Part shown: positions 4,701 through 5,390 of the stretch, piece by piece
Layout of the letters: every line of letters starts with the position of its first letter
Numbering within the stretch: position 1 is the first letter of the stretch
Assembly (NCBI GenBank): GCA_011372825.1
Contig: DSAK01000195.1
Location: forward strand, 1-5,390
From: Campylobacterota bacterium
GTDB taxonomy: Bacteria; Campylobacterota; Campylobacteria; Campylobacterales; Sulfurovaceae
Length of the DNA: 5,390 nucleotides
Direction: 5' to 3'
Notes under the pieces: generated by a model
Told to the model about the DNA's origin: nothing
The model's database searches: none
Seen by the model: the letters and a program-made list of their open reading frames with translations, nothing else
Program-made: the position numbers and the translations under genes

Positions 4701-4871
4701 TTGTTTTTGGGGGTTATAGTGGTATTAATACGGTTACGTATAGTTTTAGGAAAGGGAGAGCTTTTGTACGAAAGAGAATGTATTTTACAGGTTATCCTTG
4801 GCTCTTGCTCCTATGTGCAAATGCTTGACAAGCATACACCTAAACGGTACTATTCGCGCACACATGTATAA
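4701..4871 (+). CDS. Possible small protein (right member of the inverted pair), start uncertain
   Basis: The frame is open from 4671 to TAA at 4869-4871. From TTG 4701 it gives 56 residues, beginning with a hydrophobic stretch (LFLGVIVVLIRLRIVLG) and followed by a charged tail (GELLYERECILQ ... MLDKHTPKRYYSRTHV). VVLIRL and GELLY align codon by codon with VVLIRL and GEVLF of the minus-strand gene 4260-4466, and a TGG codon precedes both at the same distance. No strong ribosome site is seen: AGGTGG at 4692-4697 would serve TTG 4707 better than TTG 4701. The position equivalent to the other gene's TTG start is AGG here, so this copy may be decayed. Its stop is 9 nt before the next ATG (4881), and it contains the putative promoter of that gene. 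Confidence 0.35.
   Translation: MFLGVIVVLIRLRIVLGKGELLYERECILQVILGSCSYVQMLDKHTPKRYYSRTHV
4821..4835. promoter_or_regulatory. Palindrome ATGCTTG-A-CAAGCAT, possible operator
   Basis: A perfect 7-bp inverted repeat with a 1-nt centre overlaps the whole -35 box (4825-4830) of the promoter upstream of 4881. Such placement is typical of a repressor site. The repressor is unknown and not evident in the window. The same bases also fall inside the possible frame 4701-4871. Confidence 0.45.
4825..4853 (+). promoter_or_regulatory. Sigma70-type promoter of the 4881 gene
   Basis: TTGACA (4825-4830), a 17-bp spacer, then TACTAT (4848-4853). The -35 is perfect and the -10 matches 4 of 6. The leader to the ATG would be about 20 nt. 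The spacer resembles that of the promoter at 5102-5130 (10 of 17 identical). Confidence 0.6.
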
Positions 4872-4880
4872 AGGAGAACA

Positions 4881-5105
4881 ATGGTCATAATCGATCGCGA
4901 AAGAATATTAAAACAAGCCAGAGAAGCATGGGAAGCCTTGGAGGAGTCGCGGATGTTGAAAGAGTCGTGTGCAGAGAGCGAAATAGGGGAAATTATTACT
5001 ATTGATGAGTTTTTTACACATAACAATGCAAGAGTTGAAGTTTTTTGCTTTGGAGCTGCTCGAAGAGGAACTAAAATAGTCAAAGATGAAGATGGAGTTG
5101 CTTGA
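4881..5105 (+). CDS. Small acidic protein of unknown function
   Basis: 74 residues, family not recognised. The N-terminal half (about 5-36) is a charged, helix-prone stretch (RERILKQAREAWEALEESR). The C-terminal half (38-69) is more mixed, with IGEIITIDEFF and VEVFCFGAARRGTKIV suggesting short beta strands. There is no membrane segment or obvious DNA-binding motif. The start is ATG with AAGGAG at 4871-4876, a rather short 4-nt spacing. It has its own likely promoter with an overlapping palindrome. It is followed after 51 bp by another small gene on the same strand, giving a cluster of small genes like those on plasmids or phages. Confidence 0.7.
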   Translation: MVIIDRERILKQAREAWEALEESRMLKESCAESEIGEIITIDEFFTHNNARVEVFCFGAARRGTKIVKDEDGVA

Positions 5106-5130
5106 CTAATATATACTAAAGCAGTATTAT
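5102..5130 (+). promoter_or_regulatory. Sigma70-type promoter of the 5157 gene
   Basis: TTGACT (5102-5107), a 17-bp spacer, then TATTAT (5125-5130). Each box matches 5 of 6. It overlaps the stop codon of the previous gene and predicts a start near 5137, leaving a leader of about 20 nt before ATG 5157. Confidence 0.65.
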
Positions 5131-5156
5131 TTATATATATAAAAAAGGAGTACACA

Positions 5157-5390
5157 ATGAAAACATTCATACAAATTGAGAATCATCCGTGTGATGGTAA
5201 AAGCTACATGATGCTAGAAGAGGATCTTATAAAAGGGTACGATAACGACGTAACCTATAAAATCCCTCAAGAGATAGCAGAAAAGATTTGGGGTGAACAC
5301 CCTGAAAAAGAGATCGCAAAAGTATGTAAGTCATACTCTACTATCGAAGAAGTAGAAGAAAAGTATGATGTAGATTTTAGGGATTTTGAA
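5157..5390 (+). CDS. 5' part of an unrecognised acidic protein, runs off the window
   Basis: 78 codons are open to the window end with no stop. The start is ATG with AAGGAG at 5145-5150, a 6-nt spacing, and a good promoter at 5102-5130. The visible part is acidic and soluble, beginning MKTFIQIENHPCDGKSY and containing DVTYKIPQEIAEKIW (31-45) and an acidic stretch STIEEVEEKYDVDF (62-75). No family or motif is recognised. Position and expression signals group it with the 4881 gene. Confidence 0.7.
   Translation, partial: MKTFIQIENHPCDGKSYMMLEEDLIKGYDNDVTYKIPQEIAEKIWGEHPEKEIAKVCKSYSTIEEVEEKYDVDFRDFE

Larger units (their letters stand above)
4404..4775. repeat. Diverged inverted duplication containing both small frames
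   Basis: The core is GTAACCTTATTAATACCAC at 4421-4439, and 4719-4737 is its reverse complement except for one base (18 of 19). Outward from the core both arms keep GG(T/A)GAG in the same register. Inward both keep a TGG codon, a run of five G and a purine-rich strand, roughly symmetric about 4582. Outside the core the similarity is patchy, so the arms are old, or only parts are under constraint. It may be an inverted gene duplication, a miniature mobile element, or a long structured DNA or RNA hairpin. The 4467-4700 stretch between the small frames holds no other convincing gene. Confidence 0.5.

Noticed and set aside
4850..5170. Minus-strand 106-codon frame
   Set aside because: It is antisense to the 4881 gene, which has a promoter and AAGGAG.

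Overview
The window is AT-rich, gene-dense bacterial DNA with an accessory, plasmid- or island-like character. It has no RNA genes, no housekeeping operon and no CRISPR array. It holds lone ends of an IS200/IS605-type element and many small unrecognised genes. Codon choice and AT-richness would fit Campylobacterota or an AT-rich gammaproteobacterium. The two canonical -35/-10 promoters near the right end favour phage or plasmid DNA. I cannot name the organism.

Layout: (1) Positions 1-200 hold the 3' end of a plus-strand gene that converges on the next unit. (2) Positions 201-2738 hold a two-gene minus-strand unit. First comes a 158-residue single-pass membrane protein with an N-terminal coiled-coil-like region. 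Then comes a 657-residue UvrD/FBH1-like superfamily 1 helicase with an extra C-terminal zinc ribbon and topoisomerase-tail-like domain. An IS200/IS605-like right end (hairpin plus terminal TCAA) lies between the two genes, and a second copy lies upstream of the unit. Both are in the same orientation and neither has tnpA or tnpB. (3) Positions 3040-4184 hold a separately promoted lipoprotein with an acidic linker and three cadherin/Ig-like repeats, followed by a strong hairpin shared with a convergent small gene. (4) Positions 4260-4871 hold an unusual head-to-head arrangement: two small reading frames share a conserved nucleotide core in inverted orientation, separated by a pure-pyrimidine tract and a pure-purine tract. 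I read this as a diverged inverted duplication of one small gene. (5) Positions 4821-5390 hold two small acidic proteins of unknown function. Each has a good ribosome site and a canonical promoter, the first overlapped by a 15-bp palindrome that could be an operator; the second gene runs off the window.

Functionally only the helicase and the lipoprotein can be placed in families. The membrane protein and helicase are probably co-expressed. Whether they form a working system (for example a defence or plasmid-maintenance module) is speculation from gene order only. The most unusual signals are the paired solo transposon ends and the inverted small-gene pair at 4404-4775.
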